Position numbers and translations under genes: made by a program
From: Streptomyces sp. MUM 178J
GTDB taxonomy: Bacteria; Actinomycetota; Actinomycetes; Streptomycetales; Streptomycetaceae
NCBI RefSeq assembly: GCF_022414575.1
Contig: NZ_JADWYQ010000004.1
Coordinates: 211,921 to 275,920 of the forward strand
DNA length: 64,000 bases
Direction of reading: 5' to 3'
In this document: positions 54,206-62,920 of the stretch, piece after piece
Numbering within the stretch: the stretch's first letter is position 1
Layout: every line of letters starts with the position of its first letter
Notes under the pieces: generated by a model
What the model saw: only the letters and a program-made list of their open reading frames with translations
What the model was told of the DNA's origin: nothing
Databases searched by the model: none

Positions 54206-56053
54206 TCAGAGGTCCAGGCGTACGCGGTAGTGGCGCAGCCAGGCGTCCAGTTGCAGCACCATCTCCACATTCCGCCGCTCGCCCCACCCGTCCACGGCGA
54301 TCGGCCGGTCCTCCGCCGCCAGCTGAGCGCACGCCGGGCCGTCCAGCAGCGGCCGCACCGGGCTCGACGCGTCGGCGACCACCGCGTTGAAGCGCGCCCG
54401 CAGCACCTCGCCGTAGCGCGGATCCTGGGTGATGGGGAAGGGGCTCTTGCGGCGCTGTGTGACCGACGCCGGCAGCAGATCGGCGACCGCGGAGCGCAGC
54501 ACGCTCTTCTCCCGGCCGTCCGCGGTCTTCATGCCCCACGGGATGTTGTAGACATACTCCACCAGCCGGTGGTCGCAGTAAGGCACCCGGAGTTCCAGGC
54601 CCACCGCCATCGACAGCCGGTCGTCGCGGGACAGCAGCAGCGGCAGCCAGCGCGTCAGATGGGCGTGGCCCACGACCCGCATGGTGTGCTCGTGGTCGGA
54701 CTCCCCGGCCACCCGCGGCACTTCGGCGACGGTCTCCGCGTAGCGCTGCGCCGAATAGCCTGGCACATCGACCTTCTTCAGGAATCCGGGGTCCAGCAGT
54801 CCGGTGCTCATGCCGTGCGGGGCGACCCGCAGACCCATGGTCACCCATGGGAAGTTCGCCGTGTCGACGAGCGTCGGGTCGCGGAACGACTGGTAGCCGC
54901 CGAAGAGTTCATCCGCGACCTCGCCCATCAGGGCCACGGTCGAGCGCTGTCGCACGGCCCGCAGCAGCAGATACAGGGAGCGGTCCATGTCGGGGATGGG
55001 CCGGGGCAGATCCTGGGCGCGCAGCGCGGCCGCGTCCACGACCGGGTCGGCGAGGTCCGCGGTGCGCAGCACCACCGGTTCATGGTCGGCGCCCACATGG
55101 CGGGCGACCTCCGCGGCGTAGGGGGCGTCCGGGTCCTCGTGCCAGAAGTCCTTGCGGAAGCGCTCGGTGTGCCCCTCGAAGTCGACGGCGAAGGTCTTCG
55201 GACGCTCCTTCGCCGACATGGCCGCGAACGCTGCGATGGCACTGGAGTCGACCCCGCCCGACAGCAGGGTGCACAGCGGGACGTCGGAGACGAGATGCCC
55301 GGCCACCGACTCCTTGAGCAGCCCCCGCACCGTGTCCACGGTGGTCGCCAGATCGTCCTCGTGCGGCCGGTTCGGCAGCTCCCAGTAGCGGGACTCGACC
55401 ACGGCCGATCCGTCCCGCACGACGGCCACATGGCCCGCCGGCACCTCCCTCATGCCCCGGTACACCGCATGGCCGGGGGTGGCGATGTACGCCAGCAGCT
55501 CCGCCATGCCCTCCGCGTCGACGACGCACTCCACCGACGGATGCGCCAGCAGCGCCTTGGGCTCGGAGCCGAAGACGATCCCCCGGCCGGCCTTCGCGTA
55601 GTACAGCGGCTTGATGCCCAGCCGGTCCCGGAACATCACCAGCTTCCGGGCGCGCGGATCCCACACGGCGCAGGCGAACATGCCGTCCAGGTGCTCGGCG
55701 CACCGCTCGCCCCACTCCAGATAGGCGCGCAGGACCACCTCGGTGTCCCCGGAGGTGCGGAAGCGGTGGCCGCGGCCCTCCAACTCGGCCCGGACCCGGC
55801 GGAAGTTGTAGATCTCGCCGTTGTGGACCAGGACGGCGAGGGTGCGGCCGCCCTCCTCTGCGACCATCGGCTGCGGGCTGCCCGCCACATCGATGACGGC
55901 CAGTCTGCGGTGCCCGAGGACCGCTCGGTCGTCGGCCCAGACGGCCTCGTCGTCCGGGCCGCGGTTGGCGAGCGTGGCCACCATGGCCCGTACGGTGGAG
56001 GCCTCTTCGGCCAGCCCCCGCTCGAAGTCGACCCATCCCGCTATGCCGCACAT
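54206..56053 (-). CDS. Asparagine-synthetase-like amidotransferase
   Basis: 615-aa glutamine-dependent enzyme: Cys2 of MCGIAGWVDF starts the glutaminase domain, and LLSGGVDSSAIAAF near residue 265 is the AMP-forming ATP site. In pentangular and xanthone clusters such enzymes amidate the polyketide carboxylate, forming the lactam nitrogen or joining an amine; here this is inference. The start overlaps the glycosyltransferase end by 13 nt. Length and domains are complete. Confidence 0.92.
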   Translation of the reverse strand: MCGIAGWVDFERGLAEEASTVRAMVATLANRGPDDEAVWADDRAVLGHRRLAVIDVAGSPQPMVAEEGGRTLAVLVHNGEIYNFRRVRAELEGRGHRFRTSGDTEVVLRAYLEWGERCAEHLDGMFACAVWDPRARKLVMFRDRLGIKPLYYAKAGRGIVFGSEPKALLAHPSVECVVDAEGMAELLAYIATPGHAVYRGMREVPAGHVAVVRDGSAVVESRYWELPNRPHEDDLATTVDTVRGLLKESVAGHLVSDVPLCTLLSGGVDSSAIAAFAAMSAKERPKTFAVDFEGHTERFRKDFWHEDPDAPYAAEVARHVGADHEPVVLRTADLADPVVDAAALRAQDLPRPIPDMDRSLYLLLRAVRQRSTVALMGEVADELFGGYQSFRDPTLVDTANFPWVTMGLRVAPHGMSTGLLDPGFLKKVDVPGYSAQRYAETVAEVPRVAGESDHEHTMRVVGHAHLTRWLPLLLSRDDRLSMAVGLELRVPYCDHRLVEYVYNIPWGMKTADGREKSVLRSAVADLLPASVTQRRKSPFPITQDPRYGEVLRARFNAVVADASSPVRPLLDGPACAQLAAEDRPIAVDGWGERRNVEMVLQLDAWLRHYRVRLDL

Positions 56054-57228
56054 GCGACCACCCTCGACTCGATCTCGGCGACCAGCCCGGCCGGGGCGGG
56101 CAGGCTGAGCATCTGTTCCCGCAGCTTCACCGCGGCCGCCCGGCAGACGTCGCCGGTCAGCAGCTTCTCCGTCTCGGCGCGCAGCCGTTCGTCGGTGGCC
56201 TCGTCGCGGGTGAGGACCTCGCCCGCGCCGGTGGCCACCACCCGGCCCGAGTGGCCGAGATGGTCCGGCAGCTGCGGCACGAGGAGCAGCGGCACCCCGG
56301 CCCGCAGCGAGGTCAGCACGGTGCCCGCGCCCCCGTGCGCCACCACCAGGGAGGCGTCGTCGACCAGCAGATGCAGCGGAGTGTCCTCGACGACCCTCAC
56401 CAGCCCGGCGGACTCGCCGGGCAGCTCGCCGAGCAGAGCGCGCTGCCCCTTGGCCACGGCGAGGACGACTTCGAGTCCCGGCCGGGCGATCGCACGGGCG
56501 ACCTGCCCGGCCAGGAACCGCTCCGGCGACAGCCGTGCCATGGTGTGACCCCAGGTCACGACCACACGCTGCACACCGGACCCCGGCGGGCCGAGCGGGG
56601 GATGAGGCGGCCCGCCGGGGCCGTTGAAGGGGACGTACCGCATGGCCAGCCGCGGATGGTCCACCGGCACCTGGAAGTCGTCAGGACAGGGGTCGACGGT
56701 CAGCGCGCCGAACGGATCGAACGCGCCGACGCCGTTGCGCTCCGCCAGCGGCGCCAGCACCTGCGGCAGCAGGGCGCGGGCGCGCGCCATTAGGTCCGTC
56801 CCGTACAGCAGCCGCACCGCCGGAACGCCCGCGGCCGCGGCCGCCACCGGACCGGCCAACGCGGTCGGCTCGAAGACGACGGCGTCGGCGCGCCAGTCCC
56901 GCGCCAGCCGCGCCAGATCGTCCGTCATGGAGTCGGCGTGGGCGTAGAACATCTGCATCGCCCGCGGTCCCTTCCCGCTGCGCGGCGTCCGGCCGGCGCC
57001 GTCCGCGGGGCCGTTCTCGCTCGGCAGGACATAGCCGCGCACCAGGCCCACGGCGTCGACGTCCGCGCCGACCGAGACGCCCGGCAGTCCGGTGCTCGCG
57101 GTCAGGCCGGCGAGCTCCGGCTGGCTCGCGACCAGCACGTCATGGCCCGCGGCCCGGAAAGCCCACGCCAGCGGCACCATCGCATACAGGTGCGACGGCC
57201 AGGCCCAGGTCGTGAACAGTACGCGCAT
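56041..57228 (-). CDS. Glycosyltransferase (GT1, natural-product type)
   Basis: 395-aa GT-B enzyme. The N-terminal acceptor domain starts MRVLFTTWAWPSHLYAMVPL, and the donor domain has AHGGAGTVLTSLRAGVPLLLVPQLPDHLGHS near residue 290. It would attach a sugar to the aglycone. No sugar-nucleotide biosynthesis gene is visible in the window, so the donor must come from primary metabolism or from genes outside. It is the first gene of the minus-strand operon running to the ferredoxin. Confidence 0.9.
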   Translation of the reverse strand: MRVLFTTWAWPSHLYAMVPLAWAFRAAGHDVLVASQPELAGLTASTGLPGVSVGADVDAVGLVRGYVLPSENGPADGAGRTPRSGKGPRAMQMFYAHADSMTDDLARLARDWRADAVVFEPTALAGPVAAAAAGVPAVRLLYGTDLMARARALLPQVLAPLAERNGVGAFDPFGALTVDPCPDDFQVPVDHPRLAMRYVPFNGPGGPPHPPLGPPGSGVQRVVVTWGHTMARLSPERFLAGQVARAIARPGLEVVLAVAKGQRALLGELPGESAGLVRVVEDTPLHLLVDDASLVVAHGGAGTVLTSLRAGVPLLLVPQLPDHLGHSGRVVATGAGEVLTRDEATDERLRAETEKLLTGDVCRAAAVKLREQMLSLPAPAGLVAEIESRVVACAA

Positions 57229-57363
57229 GCTCGCCCCAACCCCTCTCGGTGCACGTGTGAGTGCCGCTGAGACGGTGGCGCAGCCGCCTATCGGTCCGGT
57301 CGCGGATGGCTGGAAACCGGCCGGACCGACGGCGGCGGACCGTTCGAGAAGCAGCTCCAGAAG

Positions 57364-57402
57364 CAGCTCGAAGAGCTGTCCCGACAGCTGCTCGGGCAGC
57401 TG
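57364..57402. promoter_or_regulatory. Two adjacent palindromes upstream of the glycosyltransferase operon
   Basis: Palindromes CAGCTC-GAA-GAGCTG (57364-57378) and CAGCTGC-TCGG-GCAGCTG (57385-57402), within the 195-bp gap between MCO3 and the glycosyltransferase. They may terminate MCO3 transcription or act as operators; the sequence alone does not decide. Confidence 0.45.
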
Positions 57403-57423
57403 TCGACGGGTTGCTCAAGGCAC

Positions 57424-59031
57424 TCAGACCACCTGGAAGTTCGCCATCATGGCCATGTCCTCGTGCTCCAGGTTGTGGCAGTGGAACATATAGCGGCCGC
57501 GATGCCCGGAGAACCGGGCCAGCACATCCACCACCTCGTACGGCCGCACGTCCACGGTGTCCTTCCAGCCTCCGTCCGTGGGCAGCACATCGCCCCCGCT
57601 GCGCGCCAGCACCTGGAAGTGGGCCAGATGCAGATGCACGGGGTGGTGGAAGTCGCTGGTGATCCGCCAGCGCTCCACCGTCCCCAGGCGCGGCCGCGCC
57701 AGGAACTCATCGGAGCGGAACGGCTTCTTGTTCACCGTCCACACCTTCATCCCCTCCACCTGCGTCTGCCGGAAGTCGAACTGCCGCTCGGCGACGGCCG
57801 CCGAGGCGGCCAGCGGCTCCACATCGGCGAGCTTCCGCGGCACCCGGCTGTCGTCCTTCGCCGCACGGGCCACCCGGAACCGCATCACCCGGCGTGTGGA
57901 GCCCTCGCCGATCCGGTTGACCAGCGTGACGGTCGTGCCGACCGGATACCGGGAGAAGTCGATCACCACGTCATAGCGCTCTGCCGGTGAGATCGGCAGC
58001 TCGTCATGCGAGCGGGGCGCGGCCAGCAGCCCGGCATCGCTGCCCACCTGCGTGAACGACGCCCCCTCGCGCGGCCCCGGCTCCAGCGCGAGCCGGTAGC
58101 GGCGGGCGTTGGAGGCGTTGAGCAGCCGGAAGCGGTAGCGGGCCGCCGCGACCTCGAGCTCAGGCCAGGGCGCGCCGTTGACCAGCACCACATCGCCCGT
58201 CACCCCCTCCATATAGGCGTCTTCGACGCCCGGCTTCCCGATGAGCGAGGGGTCCAGCGACGGATAGCGCAGCGCCCCGTCCTCGTCGAACGCCCGGTCG
58301 CAGATCATCAGCGGGATGTCCCGCTCGCCGGACGGCAGCCCGAGCGCCTCCTCCTCGTCGTCATGGACGAGGAACATCCCGGCGAGGCCCCGCCACACCT
58401 GCGGTGCGCTGAAGTCCATCCGGTGGTCGTGGTACCAGAGCGTCGCGGCGGGCTGGTCGAGCGGATACACATAGTCCTTGGCGAGCCGGGTCACCGTCCA
58501 GTCGTCCGGGGCGACGTGCATCACGCCGTCGTGACCGCCGCCGTGCCCTGGTCCGCCGGGGTTGTGCCGGTACCCCTTCGGCGCCACCAGATCCGTCGGA
58601 TAGCCGTCGGACGCAGGGGCCTGGATGCCGCCGTGCAGATGCGTCGAGGTCGGCGCCGGCAGCTCGTTGCGGACGTTCACCACGATCTGCCGGCCCGAAC
58701 GGGCTGCGATCGTCGTGCCGGGAAACGTTCCGTCGTACCCCCACACCTCGGTCTTCAGCCCCGGCAGGATCTCCGCCTCGGCGACCCGCTGCACCAGCTC
58801 ATAGCGGTCCACGCCGCCCGCCGTCCGCACGGGCACCGCCGTACGCGGGATCGGCAGCGGCGTTCCGTACGGCTTCGGGAGCCTGGCCGCGCTGGTCAGC
58901 AGCTCGCCGGAGACCTCGCGGTCCAGGCTGCCGCAGCCCGCCACCCCGGTTGCGGCGGCGGCTCCGCCGAGCGAGACCGCGCCCGCGAGGCCCAGGAACC
59001 GCCGGCGTCGCATCGGCGCACCGGCGCTCAT
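57424..59031 (-). CDS. Tat-lipoprotein multicopper oxidase (MCO3)
   Basis: 535-aa CotA/bilirubin-oxidase-like enzyme. The twin-arginine signal RRRRFLGLAG ends in a lipobox VAGC with Cys33, so it should be a lipid-anchored exported oxidase. The copper motifs are complete (THLHGG, WYHDHRM, HPVHLHLAHF, FHCHNLEHEDMAMM). The ATG at 59031 overlaps the stop of a membrane protein gene, pointing to a functional pair. Probably oxidises phenols at the cell surface; the substrate is unknown. Confidence 0.88.
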   Translation of the reverse strand: MSAGAPMRRRRFLGLAGAVSLGGAAAATGVAGCGSLDREVSGELLTSAARLPKPYGTPLPIPRTAVPVRTAGGVDRYELVQRVAEAEILPGLKTEVWGYDGTFPGTTIAARSGRQIVVNVRNELPAPTSTHLHGGIQAPASDGYPTDLVAPKGYRHNPGGPGHGGGHDGVMHVAPDDWTVTRLAKDYVYPLDQPAATLWYHDHRMDFSAPQVWRGLAGMFLVHDDEEEALGLPSGERDIPLMICDRAFDEDGALRYPSLDPSLIGKPGVEDAYMEGVTGDVVLVNGAPWPELEVAAARYRFRLLNASNARRYRLALEPGPREGASFTQVGSDAGLLAAPRSHDELPISPAERYDVVIDFSRYPVGTTVTLVNRIGEGSTRRVMRFRVARAAKDDSRVPRKLADVEPLAASAAVAERQFDFRQTQVEGMKVWTVNKKPFRSDEFLARPRLGTVERWRITSDFHHPVHLHLAHFQVLARSGGDVLPTDGGWKDTVDVRPYEVVDVLARFSGHRGRYMFHCHNLEHEDMAMMANFQVV

Positions 59032-59519
59032 CGGCGGCCGCCGCGGGGCGTGAAGGACCAGAACACCAGCGCGGTCGCGCCCGCTGTCAGGGCCACGCCG
59101 AGCGGGATGTGCAGAGCCAGGGAGCGGGAGTAGCCGAAGCCGCTCTGCGTCTGCACCAGAAACGCGATCAGCACGGTGACGGGCATCGGCCACCACGGGC
59201 CACGCCCCGGACGCCAGAGCAGCACCGCGGATACGACCATCAGCCAGCTCAGAAAGGTGAGGGTGTGCGAATTGACCTCGTGCAGCGCCAGCAGATCCAC
59301 ATCACCCGTGATGAACATCCCGGCCAGCACCGGCTGCACCAGCGTCAGCAGCAGAAACGCGGTCACCAGGCAGCGCATCACGATCAGCGGCCAGCGCCGG
59401 ACCTTGCGCGCCGCGGGGCGTCCGGCGTCCGCGCCGAACTGCGCGGACAAAGGGGCCGTCCGCCCCGAGGAGGCGGCGGCCGGGGAGTCCGCCGAGCGGA
59501 CATCCGGTGTGTGGCTCAT
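59028..59519 (-). CDS. Four-helix membrane protein paired with MCO3
   Basis: 163-aa protein: a disordered N-terminus (to about 45), then four hydrophobic helices (about 50-70, 85-105, 112-130, 137-158) with few charges. A His-containing segment (LLALHEVNSHTLTFL) after helix 1 could bind heme or copper, resembling small cytochrome-b561-like proteins. ATG 59519 has GGGAGAGG at ideal spacing; a GTG ten codons earlier is possible. It could pass electrons or copper to MCO3. Confidence 0.68.
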   Translation of the reverse strand: MSHTPDVRSADSPAAASSGRTAPLSAQFGADAGRPAARKVRRWPLIVMRCLVTAFLLLTLVQPVLAGMFITGDVDLLALHEVNSHTLTFLSWLMVVSAVLLWRPGRGPWWPMPVTVLIAFLVQTQSGFGYSRSLALHIPLGVALTAGATALVFWSFTPRGGRR

Positions 59520-59664
59520 GAGGAACCTCTCCCAATCGTCGACCCCCACGACCCTGACAGCGGCGACTCGAGCAGAACTTGAGCGATGGAACCGTTCCTC
59601 GATCCGGCATCGAGCGGCAGCGGAGACGTTGGGAAGGCATCCCTACGCCATGGAGGCTTCACCG

Positions 59665-60939
59665 ATGGCCGAGACTCCGCTCTTCCGCGTGATCCTGCGG
59701 ATGGAAATCCAGCCCGGCACACAGGACGACTTCGAACGCACCTGGTGGGAGGTGGGCTCCGCGATCGCCCGGCAGCCCGCCAACCGGGGACAGACGCTGA
59801 CGCGCGCGACGGAGAGCGAGGGCGGCGCACCCGTCTACTACGTCGTCACCGACTGGACGGACGAGGAGGCGTTCCGGGCCTTCGAGCTGAGCGAGGCCCA
59901 CGTCGGGCACCGCCGGCGGCTCGGCCGCTACCGCACCGGCGGCGAGATGACCACCACCCAGGTGGTGTACGAGATCCCCCCGGCCGCCGCCGCACCCGAA
60001 GTCCCCGCAGCCCGCGCCGCCGCCGCCGAAGACACCGCCGAAGAACGCCCCGCCCTGGCCTTCATCGGACTGGGCAACATGGGCGGCGGCATGGCCCACC
60101 GCCTGCTCGACTCCGGCCGCCAGCTCACCGTCCACAACCGGACCGCCGCAAAGGCCCGTCCGCTCGTCGAGGCCGGCGCCGTCCTCGCCGACAGCCCCGC
60201 CGACGCGGCCCGCGGACGCTCCGTCGTGCTGCTCAGCCTCAGCGACGAAGCCGCCGTGGACGAGGTGCTGTTCCGGCAGATCGTCCCTGTGCTGGCGCCG
60301 GGCGGCATCGTCGTCGACACCTCCACCGTCTCACCTAAGTACGCGCGCAAGGCCGCCGCACGGCTGGCCGACGCCGGTCTCCGCCGCGTCGAGGCCTGCG
60401 TCGTCGGCAACCCCTTCCAGGCCCGCGAGGGCAAGCTCCGCGTGTACACCAGCGGCTCCGAGCAGGATGTAGCCGAGGTCGCGGACATCCTCGACGCGAT
60501 CGGGTCCGAGGTGCTCCACCTCGGCGAGCCCGGCACCGCCGCCACCCTCAAACTCATCTTCAATCTGCTGCTCGGCGCCCAGGTGGCCTCGCTCTCCGAG
60601 GCGGTCGCCTACGGCATACAGGCGGGGCTGGACCGCGACCGGCTGCTGTCGGCGATCGCCGAGAGCGGCTTCAGCTCGATCGTGATGCGGTTCCGCGCCG
60701 AACTGATGCGCAAGGGCAGCTACGAACCCGCCTTCTTCCGGTCGACGCTGATGGAGAAGGACCTGCGCCTCGCCATCGACGACGCGTCCGGCGAGGGCGT
60801 CGCACTGCCCGTCCTGGACACCGTGAAGGCCGGGTTCGCCGCCGTCGTCGCGGCCGGCGACGGCGACAAGGACGCCTCGGTGCTCATCGAGCACACCACG
60901 TCCGCAGCCGCGCAGGCGGCGCAGGGAGCCGCCTCATGA
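59665..60939 (+). CDS. Fusion of ABM cyclase/monooxygenase and beta-hydroxyacid dehydrogenase
   Basis: 424-aa two-domain protein. Residues 1 to about 107 are an ABM domain closely related to the protein at 7609 (FRVILRMEIQPG, VTDWTDEEAFRAFE). An Ala/Glu-rich linker (about 108-129) follows. From residue 131 there is a 6-phosphogluconate / 3-hydroxyisobutyrate dehydrogenase-like domain: LAFIGLGNMGGGMAHRLL (NADP-binding) and the catalytic G-TAATLK-LIFN lysine motif. It could couple ring closure or oxidation with reduction of a keto group. ATG 59665 has GGAGG upstream. I know of no common example of this fusion. Confidence 0.85.
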   Translation: MAETPLFRVILRMEIQPGTQDDFERTWWEVGSAIARQPANRGQTLTRATESEGGAPVYYVVTDWTDEEAFRAFELSEAHVGHRRRLGRYRTGGEMTTTQVVYEIPPAAAAPEVPAARAAAAEDTAEERPALAFIGLGNMGGGMAHRLLDSGRQLTVHNRTAAKARPLVEAGAVLADSPADAARGRSVVLLSLSDEAAVDEVLFRQIVPVLAPGGIVVDTSTVSPKYARKAAARLADAGLRRVEACVVGNPFQAREGKLRVYTSGSEQDVAEVADILDAIGSEVLHLGEPGTAATLKLIFNLLLGAQVASLSEAVAYGIQAGLDRDRLLSAIAESGFSSIVMRFRAELMRKGSYEPAFFRSTLMEKDLRLAIDDASGEGVALPVLDTVKAGFAAVVAAGDGDKDASVLIEHTTSAAAQAAQGAAS

Positions 60940-61376
60940 CTCCGCACGCCCCGGACGCCCGCCACCACCGGCTGAAAGTACTCGCCGAGGCGGGCGCGGT
61001 GGCCCGCGCGGGCCGCGCCCCGTCCGACGACGTCGACCGGCTGCTGGAGCTCGTCTTCGAGTGGTTCCGGTCCTGCTTCCGCCCGGAGCGGGCCCACGGC
61101 CGCTCCGGCATCTTCCGGTACGCCGTCAACACCCCGCTCGGGGTCCGCCACCGCTTCGTCGCCGTCGACGCGGGCGTCTGCACCGCGGCCGCTTCCTCCG
61201 ACCGGCCGGCCGACGCCACGATCGGCGTGGACCTCGACGATCTGATCGCCCTCGCGGTCGGCGAACTCAAGGGCACCGACGCCTTCGTCAACGGACGGTT
61301 GAAGATCTCAGGCGACGTGTTCTTCGCCATGAACTGGATCGAGTGGTTCGGCTCGCGGAGCACCGCGCGCGACTGA
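60936..61376 (+). CDS. SCP2-domain (lipid/sterol-carrier-like) protein
   Basis: 146-aa small protein with the SCP2 pattern: an N-terminal helix, a beta sheet (IFRYAVNTPLGVRHRFVAVDAG, ATIGVDLDDLIALAVGEL), then helix KGTDAFVNGRLKISGDVFFAMNW, where the family's hydrophobic pocket lies. SCP2 domains bind long hydrophobic molecules; here it may hold or transfer an apolar polyketide intermediate. The ATGA overlap with the fusion gene shows co-translation. Confidence 0.8.
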   Translation: MTPHAPDARHHRLKVLAEAGAVARAGRAPSDDVDRLLELVFEWFRSCFRPERAHGRSGIFRYAVNTPLGVRHRFVAVDAGVCTAAASSDRPADATIGVDLDDLIALAVGELKGTDAFVNGRLKISGDVFFAMNWIEWFGSRSTARD

Positions 61377-61634
61377 GCGCTCAGCAGGAAGCGTCGCGAC
61401 CGGCCGGCGGGAGCGTGCGGCACGTAGTGGCAGGTCGCGCAGTTTCCCGTGCCCCCGTGGGGCTGCCGAACCGCGTCGGATTCTCCGGGCCCGCAAAGAG
61501 CGCTCGAAGCGTTACGAACCGCCCCGGGCCGGGGCCGCGCGCTGTTTAGCCGGCTTTGAGCCCCCCTGCAGCCGCCGCGCGCAGGCTGCCCGAAAGCACT
61601 GTCCGGCACACCCTGCGCCGCACTTGGAGGTTCC

Positions 61635-62861
61635 GTGTCCCTACGACTGTTCACCTCGGAGTCCGTGACCGAGGGTCACCCCGACAAGATCGCCGACCAG
61701 ATCAGCGATGCGCTCCTCGACGCGCTGCTGGCGCAGGACCCCGCTTCGCGGGTGGCCGTGGAGACCCTGATCACCACGGGTCAGGTCCATGTGGCCGGAG
61801 AGGTCACGACCCAGGGCTATGCCGAGATCCAGAGCCTGGTCCGCGAGACCGTGCTGAAGATCGGCTACGACTCCTCCTCCAAAGGCTTCGACGGCGCGTC
61901 CTGCGGCGTCTCGGTCTCCATCGGCGCCCAGTCGCCGGACATCGCCCAGGGTGTGGACACGGCGTACGAGTCCCGGGTCGTGGGCGTCGCCGCAGGTGAG
62001 GAAGCCGACGAGCTGGACAAGCAGGGCGCCGGCGACCAGGGCCTGATGTTCGGCTACGCCTGCGACGAGACGCCCGAGCTGATGCCGCTGCCCATCACCC
62101 TCGCGCACCGGCTCTCCGCCCGACTCGCGGAAGTGCGCAAGAACGGCACCGTCCCCTATCTGCGCCCGGACGGCAAGACCCAGGTCACCATCGCCTACGA
62201 CGGGGACCGCGCCGTCGAACTCGACACCGTCGTCGTCTCCTCGCAGCACGCTCCCGGCATCGACCTGGACTCGCTGCTCATCCCCGACATCCGCGACTGC
62301 GTCGTGCAGCCCGTGCTGCACCGGCTCGCCGAGGACGGGGTGAAGCTGCGCACCGAAGGCTACCGGCTGCTGGTGAACCCGACGGGCCGGTTCGAGATCG
62401 GCGGTCCGATGGGCGACGCGGGTCTGACCGGCCGGAAGATCATCATTGACACGTACGGCGGGATGGCGCGGCACGGCGGTGGCGCGTTCTCCGGCAAGGA
62501 CCCGTCCAAGGTGGACCGTTCCGCGGCGTACGCGATGCGCTGGGTCGCCAAGAACGTCGTCGCGGCCGGGCTCGCGGCCCGCTGCGAGGTCCAGGTGGCG
62601 TATGCGATCGGCAAGGCCGAGCCCGTCGGCCTGTTCGTCGAGACCTTCGGCACCGAGACCGTGCCCGTCACACACATCCAGGCCGCCATCTCCCAGGTCT
62701 TCGACCTGCGTCCGGCCGCCATCATCCGCGACCTGGAGCTGCTGCGGCCCATCTACGCGCAGACGGCCGCCTACGGCCACTTCGGCCGTGAGCTGCCCGA
62801 CTTCACCTGGGAGTCCACCGACCGGGCGGAGAAGCTGCGCCAGGCGGCGACGACCGTCTGA
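61635..62861 (+). CDS. metK: S-adenosylmethionine synthetase
   Basis: 408-aa, complete Met[14 protein letters not shown] near residue 14, [12 protein letters not shown] near 130 and [16 protein letters not shown] near 285. It makes the SAM used by the three cluster methyltransferases. The GTG at 61635 has TTGGAGG. Upstream 258 bp (61377-61634) hold no gene and no riboswitch that I can recognise. Followed by the kinase and metH genes, it looks like a dedicated SAM-supply unit. Confidence 0.93.
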   Translation: MSLRLFTSESVTEGHPDKIADQISDALLDALLAQDPASRVAVETLITTGQVHVAGEVTTQGYAEIQSLVRETVLKIGYDSSSKGFDGASCGVSVSIGAQSPDIAQGVDTAYESRVVGVAAGEEADELDKQGAGDQGLMFGYACDETPELMPLPITLAHRLSARLAEVRKNGTVPYLRPDGKTQVTIAYDGDRAVELDTVVVSSQHAPGIDLDSLLIPDIRDCVVQPVLHRLAEDGVKLRTEGYRLLVNPTGRFEIGGPMGDAGLTGRKIIIDTYGGMARHGGGAFSGKDPSKVDRSAAYAMRWVAKNVVAAGLAARCEVQVAYAIGKAEPVGLFVETFGTETVPVTHIQAAISQVFDLRPAAIIRDLELLRPIYAQTAAYGHFGRELPDFTWESTDRAEKLRQAATTV

Positions 62862-62920
62862 CCGCGGCGCCCGCCCATGTACCGACCACCGCAGAACCAC
62901 GGAACCAAGGAGCAGTGACC

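Noticed and set aside
59573..59589. Imperfect repeat CTCGAG-N5-CTTGAG upstream of the fusion gene as a MarR site
   Set aside because: Half-site orientation and spacing differ from those at 49616-49700; evidence is too weak.
61377..61634. Possible SAM-sensing riboswitch upstream of metK
   Set aside because: The 258 bp are GC-rich with small hairpins, but I could not match any known SAM or SAH riboswitch core.
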